A stretch of 64,000 bases of DNA from Trametes villosa (taxonomy: Eukaryota > Basidiomycota > Agaricomycetes > Polyporales > Polyporaceae): the NCBI GenBank assembly GCA_002964805.2, contig PUDQ02000010.1:248001-312000 (forward strand). The letters run 5' to 3'. Positions 1 to 10,605 of this stretch are shown here, piece by piece. The stretch's first letter is position 1. Each line of letters opens with the position of its first letter. The position numbers were made by a program, and so were the translations under genes. The notes below the pieces were generated by a model. It had not been told where the DNA came from, searched no databases, and was given only the letters and a program-made list of their open reading frames with translations.

Positions 1-985
1 GCGCACTTGTCCACGGACGCGTAGTTCACGTTCACGATCACCCCTGGGGGGAGGTACGGGCCTGGGTTCGCCGCGGCGGCGGAGGAGAGCGTGCGCACGA
101 ACTGCGCGGTGAGGTCCGAGTAGACGCGCGCGGCGACGGAGGAGGTCGCATTGGGCGAGGTAGTGAGCGTCGTGTAGGAGACTTGCGAGCCGCTCACGCC
201 GGAGAAGGCGGCGGCGGGGATGCCGTTGCGTGCGGCCTCGCATGCGGCGCCGCTAGAAATGTATAAGATTAGTACATAACGATGTAGGCTAAGGAGGCGG
301 CAAACGTACACAGTGCCGGAGAGGAGTACGACAAGGCCTAGGTTGCCTTGTTAGCCGCATATGTCAGGCTTACGCGCGGTCCGAACTGTCGAAAGACGTA
401 CTGCCGACATTAGGTCCACTGACGACGAAGTCCGGCTTTCCGCCGTTGAAGAACTTGGGAGCGAGGGTCTGGATGCCAAAACGCGCCGCATCCACGCTGC
501 AAGCGGGGTTACGTCGTGTGCCGTGACATGCGCATACGAGACTTACGGGAAGCCGTTCACGTAGTTCAAACGAGCTAGACGGACGCCCACATGAGCACTT
601 ACGCAGTTTGACAGCTATGACGTTGTGATGTATAAATAACTTACTGTTGTTGCTATCGGAGCCCGTAGCCGGTGAGCCCGCGGGACAAGTGTTGAACTCG
701 CAAGGCTCGCTCAGGGGTTTGGGAGTCGAGGATAGCGAGCTCTTGCCGGACTGGTTCAGCGCCGGAGAAGACAGGACAACCTGTTATTTCGGGATGAGCA
801 ACATCATTCTGACGACACATAATCGCCGCTCGCAAAGAAGCACTAACGTTGTTGCCGGCCTTCACCAGAGCATCGAACTGCTGGCGAATCTGCGCAGTCG
901 CCCAGCCATCGTCGTTCGAGATGACGATGTTCGTCGCCGCACTGTAGGTGAAAAGGAGCGGAAGCGACAGAGCGAGGACGCGCAT
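1..985 (-). CDS. Secreted SurE-like phosphatase/nucleotidase, 3' end beyond window (copy 1)
   Basis: SurE enzymes are metal-dependent phosphatases acting on nucleotides; many fungal ones are secreted. The first exon (848-985, 46 codons) encodes a short hydrophobic signal peptide running straight into the metal-binding NIVISNDDGW motif. After an intron the frame gives VVLSSPALNQSGKSS (active-site Ser loop), then CEFNTCPAGSPA, RLNYVNGFP, RFGIQTLAPKFF and VVSGPNVGSNLG (the Asn-rich active-site loop), and finally GAACEAARNGIP and GSQVSYTTL. These pieces join in phase through at least five introns, including one that isolates a short exon around LGLVVLLSGTV. The gene runs off the left edge, so the C-terminus is not seen. 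A paralog with the same exon plan lies at 32708-34005 on the same strand. No disabling change is visible in this part. Family assignment is secure; the substrate is not known. Confidence 0.85.
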
Positions 986-1075
986 CGTGCCAGCAGCTGG
1001 AGGGGATGCTGATGGTGGTAGTTGGGAAACCCGCGCGGTTCGGTAACGCGCAGAGCATCATCCCGATGCCCGCGG

Positions 1076-1084
1076 TTTTATATA
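1076..1084 (-). promoter_or_regulatory. TATA box for SurE-like copy 1
   Basis: The minus strand reads TATATAAAA about 92 bp upstream of the ATG at 985. Spacing and sequence fit a basidiomycete core promoter. The 986-1643 gap is divergent and also holds the promoter of the aminotransferase gene. Confidence 0.5.
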
Positions 1085-1566
1085 CAGCTGCCTCGGGAGC
1101 TGCCAAGGCCCAAGCAGGGGGAAGAGGGCCATTTCGGGACAGTGCAGGGTGTCCACGGTCACCGTTGCCATATGACAAGAAGCACGGCTCAACTGTTCGA
1201 GTGAACGTTCGTCGTATTGGTAGCACGCGCCGCTGTATCGCCGAGTTCTTCCGCTGAGTCGTCCGCAGCTCGCAGGCGTCGGCCTCTTCACATATGTGCC
1301 AGGGCTGAGTATAGTTGGAGCTTCCTATAACGTGGTGAACGTCCTTGGCCAGCAAAGTCAATTGGACCCAATGATAGCAGAGAAGAGCTCTTCAGAGCTC
1401 CAGTGAAAGTGGCAAGACGAGGACCGGATATCGAAGGTCTGGCCGCCGGTAGAAGACCGCAGGCTTCTGATTGGCTCCCACCTCAGATCAGATCCTATCG
1501 GGGGCGGGGAAGAGATAAGATTAGATGAAGAATTTACTCGCTTTCTCCAAGGTCCGAGCCACACGC

Positions 1567-1572
1567 TATAAG
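1567..1572 (+). promoter_or_regulatory. TATA-like element for branched-chain aminotransferase
   Basis: TATAAG lies 72-77 bp upstream of the ATG at 1644, followed by a pyrimidine-rich leader, as is common at fungal transcription starts. Confidence 0.4.
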
Positions 1573-1643
1573 AGAACTTGACTCGAAGTCTCCAGCATCT
1601 ACTTTCTCACCCGTACCTCCATCTCCACCCCGCATCCCCAGCA

Positions 1644-3223
1644 ATGGCCATCGAACAAACCGCGAACGGCGTCGCAAACGGCGCGCCCATCGCGGCAACT
1701 GCCCAACCTGCCGAGCTCGATGTACGTTCACGTCCAAAGAACTGTCGTGTGCCGCACAACGATGTTAATCCCGTCGCGAGCATAGGCCGCGAAGGTCACA
1801 GTTACGCTCGCGAACGAGCTCAAGACTGTCCCGCCAGCGACAGAGCTGCGTTTCGGTCAAGTGAGTCTTTCCGGGACGCGCTACAAGCTCCGTGCGCTCA
1901 TGGTACACCGCTGTGCAGGTCATGTCCGACCACATGATGGTCGTCTCCTACGATCCGATCCATGGCTGGTCAGCACCGGAAATCAAGCCGTACGGACCCC
2001 TCTCGCTCGACCCCGCGAGCTCGTGTTTCCAATACGCCACAAACGTCTTCGAGGGAATGAAGGTATGCCGCCACATTCTACATGACAGATCTGTGGCAGT
2101 GGGACTCGGGACTGAGATCCGACTCCCACTGAGACTGGGTGGCCACAGTGACAGTTACTCCCGTTTTACCGAAAGGTGGCGGACGCTCACGCAACGTGTT
2201 TGCACAGGCGTATGTGGGCCCCGACGGCAAGCCCAGGTTGTTCCGCCCGAACAAGAACATGGACCGCATGACCATGTCCGCCGGCCGCGTCGCGCTCCCG
2301 CCCTTCGACACGAACGAGCTCCTCAAGCTCATCCGCAAGCTCGTCGCGATCGAGCAGCGGTGGATACCCGCCCAGAAGGGCCACAGCCTGTACATTCGCC
2401 CCACCATCATCGGCACGCGCTCCTGTACGTGTCCATGTCTGAATTGCGCCTGGAGACCTGTTTTAATGCCTCTATCTTGACAGCGCTTGGTGTTGCCGCG
2501 TCTGACTCCGCCGTGCTCTACGTAATCTGCTCCCCCACTGGACCCTATTTCCGCACCGGCGCACGCCCGGTGTCCTTGCTCGGCGTCGGTGAGACCGTGC
2601 GGGCATGGCCCGGAGGCACTGGCGGTTACAAGCTCGCCCTGAACTACGCACCGACGTTCAAGCCCCAGCAGTACGCCGCGAAGCTCGGCTACGACCAGTG
2701 CCTGTGGCTCCTCGGCGAGAAGATCACCGAGGCAGGCGCGATGAACTTCTTTGTTGTAGTCCGCCGGGATGACGGTGGTGAGTAACCGTCCTAATCCGCG
2801 CCTCCTAGTATCTGCTCACGGTGGGTTTGCTATCTAGACTTGGATGTGTTCACGCCTCCGCTGGACGGGACGATCTTGCCCGGTGTCACTCGCGACTCCA
2901 TCCTCGCGCTCGCATCCGCGCACCCGTCGCGCATGGTCCTCCCCCACTTGCCTGAGTCCGTCCGGCTGCACGTCGCCGAGCGCGAGCTCACCGTGTCCGA
3001 GCTCAAGGCGTGGGCGCAGGACGGCCGCCTGCTGGAGGCGTTCGGCGCCGGCACCGCCGTCGTCGTCGCTGCGATTGGCCGCATCGGGTTCGAGGGCAAG
3101 GACATCAACCTGCCCACGTACGATGGGGGACTCGGGCCTGTGGGACGTGCGTTGTACGAGCGCGTGACGGAGATCCAGGACGGCAAGTTCGAGTGGGAGG
3201 ACTGGTCCGTCGTGTGCGAATGA
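1644..3223 (+). CDS. BAT2: Branched-chain amino acid aminotransferase
   Basis: A PLP class IV transaminase that interconverts Leu, Ile and Val with their 2-oxo acids. Exons are 1644-1721, 1795-1860, 1919-2062, 2208-2424, 2484-2777 and 2838-3223, all in phase, giving 394 aa. Family signatures: FQYATNVFEGMKAY, the arginine-rich RLFRPNKNMDRM, YIRPTIIGT, the PLP lysine in WPGGTGGYKLALNYAP, and a C-terminal GTAVVVAAIGRI segment in the cofactor-binding half. The N-terminus (MAIEQTANG...) is short and lacks an obvious arginine-rich mitochondrial presequence, so a cytosolic BAT2-type enzyme is more likely than BAT1; that compartment call is inference. It is transcribed away from the SurE-like gene and converges on DEG1. 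Confidence 0.93.
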
Positions 3224-3437
3224 GCGGCAGACGCCGGCTTATAGGCTCGGTGCTGGGATGATCCTCGGTTTCTGGGGGTGCGGGGAAGATGCAAAATTAT
3301 TGTAGGGTGCTATCGATGTATATTGTGCTGAATGTACCTCTAGATCTTTTGGCTCACGCATATACCAGCCTGACCTCGTGTGCGAAGTGTGCCGATTGCG
3401 ACGACGTACGAAGGACCCCCGACCGTCGGGCGCACGT

Positions 3438-5012
3438 TCACTCGTCCGCATCGTCGTCCGCGCCTGCACCTGTGCTCGCTGCCGCCCTCCGTTCAAGCTT
3501 CTTGGCGCCCCTGCCTAGTCGATACCGCTCGTTGATCTCCTCCGGCGAGAGCATACGCTTCCGCTCGAGCAGCGGCGTGTACACCGAGGCGCGCTTCACC
3601 ATCCCTCCTCCCAGAGGTAAACTCATCATCGCACCCACGGGTAGCCGGTCGACCCCTGGCGCGCCGAGAGGGAAGTACGGCTTCGGCGGTTCGTGGTGCG
3701 CCTCGGCCGCCTTCAGGAAGTGCTCCTCGAGTGCGCCGCTAAGGACCGCGCGTTCGTGCGCGCACATCATCCCCCGCAAGGGGCTCTTTGCTGTCTCCCC
3801 TACGGCGTCGGGCTTCGCGCGGTCGACTCGCCAGTCGAGCGCCCCGTCGTCGTACCCGCACTCCCAAAGCATCAGCGGGAGTGGGTCCGCGATGATGTAC
3901 TCCGGTTTCCCAGTCACGAGCGGGGGCGCGGGCTCACCGTCGCGGAAGGGGGGTAGTGGGCGTGCGGGGTCGGCGTTGAGCAGCGCGCTCATGACGGAGG
4001 GCCGCTCGAGGCCGGTGCCGACCAGGAGGAGGATGGCCATGATATGCCGGACCATGTTGTAGAGGAACGCGTTCCCGCGCAGGTTGAAGACGTGCATGCC
4101 CTCGGGGTTGGAGGGGTCGACGGGGTCGACGGACGCGTGCAGAATGCGGCGCGTGAACACGGTGAGCTGCTTGCTCGCGTCGACCTTGCAGAGGTTGCGG
4201 AAGTCGTGCTCGCCGACGAGGCGCGCCGCGGCGTCGGACATCGCGGCGAGGTCGAGCCCGTGGGGTAGGAAGAAGTACTTGTAGTGTCGCCAGCGGCAGC
4301 TGAAGCGCGCGGAGAAGTCGTCGGAGACGGGAGACCACGCGAGGATGCGGATCGTGGGCGGGAGGATGTGGTTTAGCTTGTATACGAACGCGGGGTTGTC
4401 GTCCACCGCGGCCTCTGGTGGAGGTTTTGTGGGCATCGAGCCGTTTGTTGGCGGGTCGTCGAAGTCGCCCATGAGCCCGAAGTCACCTTCCAGCCCGGGA
4501 CCGTCTTCTGAGGCTTGCGGATCTGCCGCCGGCGTCGAGTCTTCCGCCACCGCTTGCGCAGAGCTTTCTGCTACCGCCCTGCCGTTCGCCGCGCCGCGCA
4601 CCCACAGACTAACCACCTGCCCGCCCGCGCTCACGCCCTTGTCCGTCCTTCCACACCGCTGCCACCCGCATCCGTCCAAGCCGCCCTCGCGGTCGACAAG
4701 CTTTGTGTGCACGAGCGCATCGAACAGCACGCCCTCGACGGTCGGCAGCACCGGGTCGCGCTGGAACTCCATCCCGCCATAGTGGATGCCGTTGTACGTG
4801 AACTTGAGCGCGATCTTGCGCTTCGGGTACGCGCTGAAGTCGAGTGCCTTCTTCGCACTGGGCGGCGCGTGCGCGGGGCGCGGGTGGTCGTGGTGCGGGT
4901 CGAGCTTCTGCAGGCGCGTGATGAGCTCCTCGCGCGACCAGTGCTTGTACGGCTCCATGCGGGTGAATCTTGCGTAGCGGCGTAAGAGGCGGTAGCTCGA
5001 GCCACCGGTCAT
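3438..5012 (-). CDS. DEG1: tRNA pseudouridine(38/39) synthase, PUS3/DEG1 type
   Basis: TruA-family enzyme that converts uridine to pseudouridine at positions 38 and 39 of the tRNA anticodon stem-loop. It is a single open frame of 524 codons, unusual here because almost all neighbours are intron-rich. The start of the catalytic domain is KIALKFTYNGIHYGGMEFQ. The catalytic aspartate is Asp124 in CGRTDKGVSA. Further TruA motifs are RILAWSPVSDDFSARFSC, WRHYKYFF, GEHDFRNLCK and AFLYNMVRHIMAILLLVG. An acidic low-complexity insert interrupts the domain at about residues 140-200. A second in-frame Met at residue 19 (MEPYKHWS) is a possible start. The last ~25 residues are Ala/Asp-rich. Confidence 0.93.
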   Translation of the reverse strand: MTGGSSYRLLRRYARFTRMEPYKHWSREELITRLQKLDPHHDHPRPAHAPPSAKKALDFSAYPKRKIALKFTYNGIHYGGMEFQRDPVLPTVEGVLFDALVHTKLVDREGGLDGCGWQRCGRTDKGVSAGGQVVSLWVRGAANGRAVAESSAQAVAEDSTPAADPQASEDGPGLEGDFGLMGDFDDPPTNGSMPTKPPPEAAVDDNPAFVYKLNHILPPTIRILAWSPVSDDFSARFSCRWRHYKYFFLPHGLDLAAMSDAAARLVGEHDFRNLCKVDASKQLTVFTRRILHASVDPVDPSNPEGMHVFNLRGNAFLYNMVRHIMAILLLVGTGLERPSVMSALLNADPARPLPPFRDGEPAPPLVTGKPEYIIADPLPLMLWECGYDDGALDWRVDRAKPDAVGETAKSPLRGMMCAHERAVLSGALEEHFLKAAEAHHEPPKPYFPLGAPGVDRLPVGAMMSLPLGGGMVKRASVYTPLLERKRMLSPEEINERYRLGRGAKKLERRAAASTGAGADDDADE

Positions 5013-5585
5013 GCAATGCGATCGGTACGTACTGTGCGTCCCTGACGCTCTACTGATGCCTGCCTCGGTTTCGACTGTCCAGTATTTACTGCGCTATCTG
5101 TTTGCGCTGCGTCCGTACGAGTGAGCCGGTGCACGAGAGGTAGGAGAAGGTGGAAGGCAAGTCACTCTCGGTACAGCCGATCGCAGTGTACAGTGGGCGC
5201 TAAGTAAACTCTAGCAGATCTAAGCAAGATCCCAGATACATCGGGGAATAGACGCAAGATCTGCCTGTGCGGCGACCGTACTGACTGCCACTCGCGTCGC
5301 TCAACCACAATACACAACTCATGCTCATTATCAGCCTACCGCCCCCAAGACATCGCTCTTCCCGTTCCCAATTGTAGTCGGATGGGATCCACATCTGCAG
5401 GGCCGGAGACGTTCCTATATCCAGATATCGGCACGGCATCTTCCGCCTCCTTCTAGCACTTCACTGAAAGGGAGCATGGCGCACGCCGCAGATGAGGCAG
5501 TACAATTAACTTCCCTCCCCACATAAAGAGAACACGGCCCTCGCGATCACCGAACATACCTGACCCTACCTGACCGCGTACAACC
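5013..5585. other. Divergent intergenic region DEG1 / otubain
   Basis: 573 bp between two divergent starts. No open frame with coding character and no repeat was seen. It presumably holds both promoters; no clear TATA box was found on either side. Confidence 0.4.
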
Positions 5586-7128
5586 ATGAGCGAACCCGCC
5601 CCCTTCAGCAACACCACGAACGTTCCCGCAGCGGGGTCGTCGCACACTAGCGCTGCACCCCCAAGGCAGTCTCCGGAAGCGCGTGAGTGCCATTCAGAGC
5701 AGAGTTCCGCAGAAGTCGCGTCTCGGGGGTGGCGCGGGTGCGGGAGCGGTGTGGACGAGTGAGCTGACGCGCGGCGTGCAGCGAAGCTCAAGGCGACTGA
5801 TCTCCCGGATGTGGACGAGCCTCCGGTGCAGCATTGGGTTGATATGGATGTCGATGACGGCGAAGGTACGCGTCTCCAGCTCGACTCGGTGGCGATGTGC
5901 GATGCTGATCGCGCGTGTGGCGCGACTATCTCAGGTGAACTTGCGCCTGCTGGGCTATTCGATGGCGTCCAGGTACGTCTACTCGGAGACTGTGCCTCGC
6001 CAAAGCGCTGATCGCTAAACAGACATTCCCTGGCGATGGGCTACCTGTGGAGGACCGACCGCTTATCTCGACGCTCGTTCCTATGACCTCGCTTCGGGAG
6101 GAATACGAGAATGGCTCGCAGATCTTCGTGAAGCAGATCGACTGGCTCATGCAGCAAGGCTGGGTTGGGATCCGACGTACGCGGGGAGATGGTGCGCCAC
6201 TAAGCCTGTTGTCCTCCAGAGTGTGTGCATGTCGCTGACACGGTCCACATCTCTAGGTGATTGTTTCTATCGCTGTAAGTGAATGGTGTACTCTCGGTCA
6301 ACGTGCATGCGCCCTAATTGTTCTCTTGCAGCGCTTGCGTTCGCCTACATTGAGCGGATCCTGCACGCGGCCGAACCCGTTATCGCGGTAACCAGTGCGA
6401 TCTCCGTCCTTGAGACCACACAACCGCTCCTCGAACGCGTCGGATTCCAGAGAATGGTGTTTGAGGACTTTTACGACGACTTTGTGGGTATCATCAACTC
6501 GGTCATCCAACCCAAGGATGGCCGCCTCCTCACCATCACTACGCTACTTGAAGCCTTCAACGTCCCAGAAGGTAGCGTGCCTTGCAGCGAACTCCCCGCG
6601 CGAGCCGCCTAACCATTCCATGCCGCCTAGTGTCGAACTCCGTTGTGATGTACCTACGCATGCTGACCTCCGCCGAGATCAAGGCAGAGGCGGAGGAGTA
6701 CTCTCCATTCCTCTTCAATCCGGAGACGACGGACCCAATGGACCCCGAGAGCTTCTGCAACAACTTCGTCGAGGCGATCGGGAAAGAAGCAGGTGCGATC
6801 TCCATCGCCCATCTCAGTGCATGCCAGCGCGCCCCGGCTGACCTCGGTCGCGCACAGACCATGTGCAGATCACCGCGCTCTCGAAGGTGCTGAAGGTGAA
6901 CATCAATGTAGCATACCTCGACGGGCACGACGCGCAGGGCACGGTCAGCTTCGTGCCGTTCCAGAATGCGCCGGATCCAGACACGGAGCCGGTCAACCTG
7001 CTGTACAGGTATGGAGCCCACGCGTGTCTCAGCGTGTGCGGCACTCACTGTGCATTCTTCGCAGGCCGGGCCATTACGACATCCTGGACCGCCGGAGCGA
7101 GGACCCTATCCCACCGCTGCTCGTGTAA
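5586..7128 (+). CDS. Otubain-type ubiquitin thioesterase (OTUB1-like), catalytic Cys on an 18-nt microexon
   Basis: OTU-family cysteine protease that removes ubiquitin. Nine in-phase exons: 5586-5682, 5782-5865, 5935-5972, 6023-6191, 6257-6274, 6332-6571, 6631-6792, 6858-7008, 7065-7128; 340 aa. Residues 1-75 are disordered. The peptidase C65 domain follows, with IRRTRGDGDCFYRSLAFAYI (catalytic Asp129 and Cys132), ADHVQITALSKVLKVNINV, and the C-terminal histidine in RPGHYDILD. The residue before the cysteine is Asp131, where human OTUB1 has Asn (DGNC); DGDC occurs in other OTU families, so activity is plausible. Exon 5 is only 18 nt, carries Cys132, and is phase 1 on both sides, so skipping it would stay in frame while removing the nucleophile. 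Substrate linkage preference cannot be read from sequence. Confidence 0.9.
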
Positions 7129-7852
7129 CGAACGACAAGCCCAAACCTCCCTGTATGCTTACCTGCCCCTCTGAACGTGTATCTTCTGTTGCCAGTGTAA
7201 CCCGTGTATACCCGCATCTCAATGAGACGAACGTCGAGACGGAAGACTGCGATCGCCCGTAACATCACGACGCGTCCGCCTCGCCTCAGGTGGGCGCGCC
7301 GGAAGCAGTGAACGCGTGGTTAGCGCCCGGGCGTGGCGGCGATCTGAGACTGTCACAGTCACGAAACGCGGTTGCGTCACGGGTGGCTGGTCCGTGCGGG
7401 GCGGTCATGTGCGTGCTGTCACAGATGTGCTTAGGTAAGGGAGGGTTGTTTAACGCGGATTCTCACAGCGCAGCCTGCGCCCCCACCAAGGCAGAGCCCT
7501 CTCACCAGCCAGCCAGCCAGCCCAGCCATTTTCCTCTGCCTACGCCTGCGCCTAGCGCTGCCCTGCCTGCCCCCGCCTGCGCCCAGCACACCCACCCGCG
7601 ACCACCACCGCTCCCCCGCCCAGACTTGCTAGAGGTGCGTACGCCCGCCCACAGCGCGTTATCCGATGCTCGCACGCGATCGATCCCTCTGCGCTGTCGT
7701 CGTCGCCGACGCGCAGGGGGCGCGGGGCGGCGCGTCGCGCCCAGACGCGTGCCCCGCCGCACGCGTCGCGGGCGTGTCGGCCGCCCCGCCGCGCTTCCAC
7801 ATCGCTCGAGGACGTGTTGGACGTCGTGTTGACCACTCTCGTCACCTTATAG
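7129..7852. other. Intergenic region upstream of the HMG-box gene
   Basis: 724 bp with no convincing gene. From about 7490 to 7640 it is strongly C-rich and pyrimidine-biased, with a short CCAG-type run near 7505-7528 (ccagccagccagccc). This probably belongs to the promoter or 5' leader of the NHP6-like gene. Open frames here are GC-rich noise. Confidence 0.4.
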
Positions 7853-8469
7853 ATGCCGAAGGAGACGACCAAGACGACGAAGGTGCGCATATGCCCGGCC
7901 CAGCCCCCATATATGCGGGTGGCTGTCCGCGGGCCGCCCTATTTGCGTCGAGCGGTGCTGATCGTGCGTTCTGTGTGCAGAGGAGGGCCGCTGAGAAGTC
8001 TGAGAAGGCGCCGAAAGCCAAGGGGAAGAAGGACCCGAAGGCCCCCAAGCGGGCGCTGTCCGCATACATGTTCTTCAGCCAGGACTGGCGGGAGAGGATC
8101 AAGGCTGAGAACCCCGACGCGGGTTTCGGTGAGTGCCCGTCGTTGCCGACGTCGCTGGCAGTTCGAGTGCTGATAAGGCGCGTGTGACAGGTGAAATTGG
8201 CAAGCTCCTCGGCGCGAAGTGGAAGGAGCTCGACGACGATGAGAAGAAGGTATGCTCACCGTCTCTCATATACGCATGGTACTGACGGATATATGCGCCC
8301 CAGCCTTACCTCGACCAGGCCGCGGCGGACAAGGCGCGCGCCGAGCAGGAAAAGAATGAGTACGACGTACGTACACGCGTTCCCAAGTTCAACTTTCCGC
8401 GCTTACGCCTCTTCACAGGGCAAGAAGGCCGACAGCGGCAGCGGGGACGGCGACGACGACGACGAGTAA
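7853..8469 (+). CDS. NHP6: NHP6-like HMG-box chromatin protein
   Basis: Small non-histone HMG-B protein that bends DNA and assists nucleosome remodelling in the nucleus. Exons 7853-7882, 7981-8128, 8191-8249, 8304-8366 and 8419-8469 give 116 aa. A lysine/alanine-rich N-terminus leads to [20 protein letters not shown], then [39 protein letters not shown] and [16 protein letters not shown], which is a complete HMG box. The protein ends in a short acidic tail (GDGDDDDE), longer than in yeast Nhp6. The size and single box fit NHP6 and argue against larger HMG transcription factors. Confidence 0.93.
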
Positions 8470-10605
8470 ACCGATACCCCCGGCCCGTTGTACATGCGCT
8501 CCCTTCGTCCGTCGGTTCCCGTACTGTTATCCTGTGTGTATGGCTGCTAGATACTCCGCGTCCCCGTCTCGCCCGATCGCCTCTCTGCTTGCTGCTCGTA
8601 TATTACTCCAAAACCATAGGACTTGCCCCGCCCCGCCCCGCCTCGTGTTGCCCGTTCGTTCGCGTCTCCTTTCCCCGTGTACTATTCTTCGTACTTCGCT
8701 AGTCGTATGGCTTCGTCTGCGGGCGCGTGCGCGCGCCGTGCCCGCTGTATCACGAACGACGTCCTGTAATACTAGACGATGCATGGTGTACTTGTTATGT
8801 CCGGTTTAAATTATATGAAATCTTCCTGCTCGGACAGCGTCGTGCGCGTGCGATGTTCAACAGCTCGATCGGCTTGTGGCAGGTTGCGGGCGGTATATGC
8901 GCGTGCAAAGTTCAACATGGCGGAGGCGCCGTGCCACGCGTCGTCCGCCAGCACAGCAGGACGCGTCGGGGCGCCCGCGGTGCGGGGGAGCGGATCAATG
9001 GGGATTTACCTCCGTCACCCAAGTCCGGGCAATCCAGAAGCCAGAAGGAACTGCGCTGGCCATAACCTTGACCAGTGACCATGACCTGCAGGGCACCGTC
9101 AACTCTTGCGCTCCATACATCCTCTGGTGCCCAAGAGAATCCCACGGCTTCATGGTTAACCTACACCTTGCCCACATTGACTAATATTGCATACAGGAGA
9201 GCAATATACGCTCCTACCGCATCGGTACCTAGAACCTCGTGAAGGTCCCATACGTCGGCTCAGTATGTATACCACCGACCCAAGGCACCCTCGAGTTTCG
9301 AGTTCAGATTGCACGCAACCTCCCCCGGCTACGCGTCCAAGCTAGCCAACGACAGCACCGTTGTGCATCGAGGTGAGCATGATATCGTCCCATGGGTTCT
9401 CATCCACTGACGGATACTCTACTCAGTTAAGCCTATGGGTAGTCAAAGCATGAAGTGCTAGCGTGCCCATCTTTTACTTGGTTCATTGTACACGACAGTT
9501 TAGGTCACCTCTGCTCGACATTTGGCGGGTAGTTTACGATCTGGCATGGCGAGAAGAGGGCGCACGAGCTGCGCAGTCCAATCGTACTTCGGTGGTCCAC
9601 CAACGTACGGCGTTTTTTGGAGCCTAACCGCCCCCAAGAAACGCGCTCCTGCCCTAGGTTGTACGGGAAGTCGGCGATGGGTCCGTGGTGCAGCACCCAA
9701 GGTTCGTTTGTCAACTTCTGAAGCACAACACCGACCTTACGCCTCCTCACCATTCAGTAGGCAAATACAGCAGGTCTCAGCAGCACAGCGTGGTTAGTTT
9801 CGCAGACATGCCACGCAGAGCCCTCAAGTCACTGGACGGATAGCCGTCGCGGGGTCCATCATCTAGAGATTGTCAGACAGCCCTTCCACTCTACCTCGTT
9901 TGCGAGGGCGACTCGGCAACGGCAGGACTCATGAATTCAAGTACGTATCCCCGTCACACATGAGTCGCAATCGCAAACACTGACGCTAATGAATAGAAGC
10001 AGACATCAATGCTGAAGGGGTCCAGTATCCATCTGTGGCCTCTTCACAAGCCTCTTGGATGAGGAGCCTCAAAGCTCGCCCGTTGCAACTCTTAAGAATG
10101 GCTGCTTCAGTACTCCAGCGGTACTGTCCCAGAATAAAACCCGAAGATCCACGTTATATGGATGAGTTCACGGTGTGCGTGCCACTCGACCTATGGCGAG
10201 TCATATTGTTCCAAGCCGTTATGCGTACCAGAGATGCGTAGACCGTTTACAGAGGACTTGTCGAGCCCTTGTATCTGAGAAGCCACTGTCGCAGTGCGAT
10301 TATTGTAGTCGTACTAGTATCAGTTGGTTCTCTATCTCGTGAACGTTGGTAGTCCATGTCAACGCATGCACCACTATACGTATTATCCGGCGACCAGTCT
10401 CGTCTTCGCCCGCACAGGGGTCGGCACCAACGATGAGCCCATCGGCATCGTGCGCGGTGAACGTCGGCTAGATGATCCAGGGCGCGGCGCGTACTGCCCG
10501 AAACGCTATATACGCGTCCCTGGGCGCCTGAAGCACTCGAGCTCATCGTCTTCTCCGTCGTCGTCTTCTTCTCCCCCGCCTCCTCCGTTGCTCTCCGCCC
10601 CCGCC
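8470..10605. other. 2.1-kb intergenic region without a confident gene
   Basis: No model with continuous coding character could be built. The section 9190-10250 is less GC-rich than its surroundings and contains protein-like fragments in different frames: on the minus strand near 9505-9753, and on the plus strand near 10035-10241 (peptide piece PRYMDEFTVCVPLDLWRVIL). These may be decayed gene pieces. The part next to 10606 is the promoter and leader of the kelch gene and ends in a C/T-rich run. Confidence 0.4.
9505..9753 (-). pseudogene. Possible unrecognised gene remnant
   Basis: One minus frame reads NEPWVLHHGPIADFPYNLGQ followed by ERVSWGRL. An overlapping frame then continues with TPYVGGPPKYDWTAQLVRPL and LAMPDRKLPAKCRAEV. 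Both stretches look like protein, but they sit in different frames with no clear intron between them. No family was recognised. It could be a frameshifted remnant, an exon pair of an unusual gene, or chance. Confidence 0.2.

Noticed and set aside
10324..10605. Upstream extension of the kelch open frame
   Set aside because: Lacks coding character and runs through a C/T-rich leader; the ATG at 10606 in good context is preferred.
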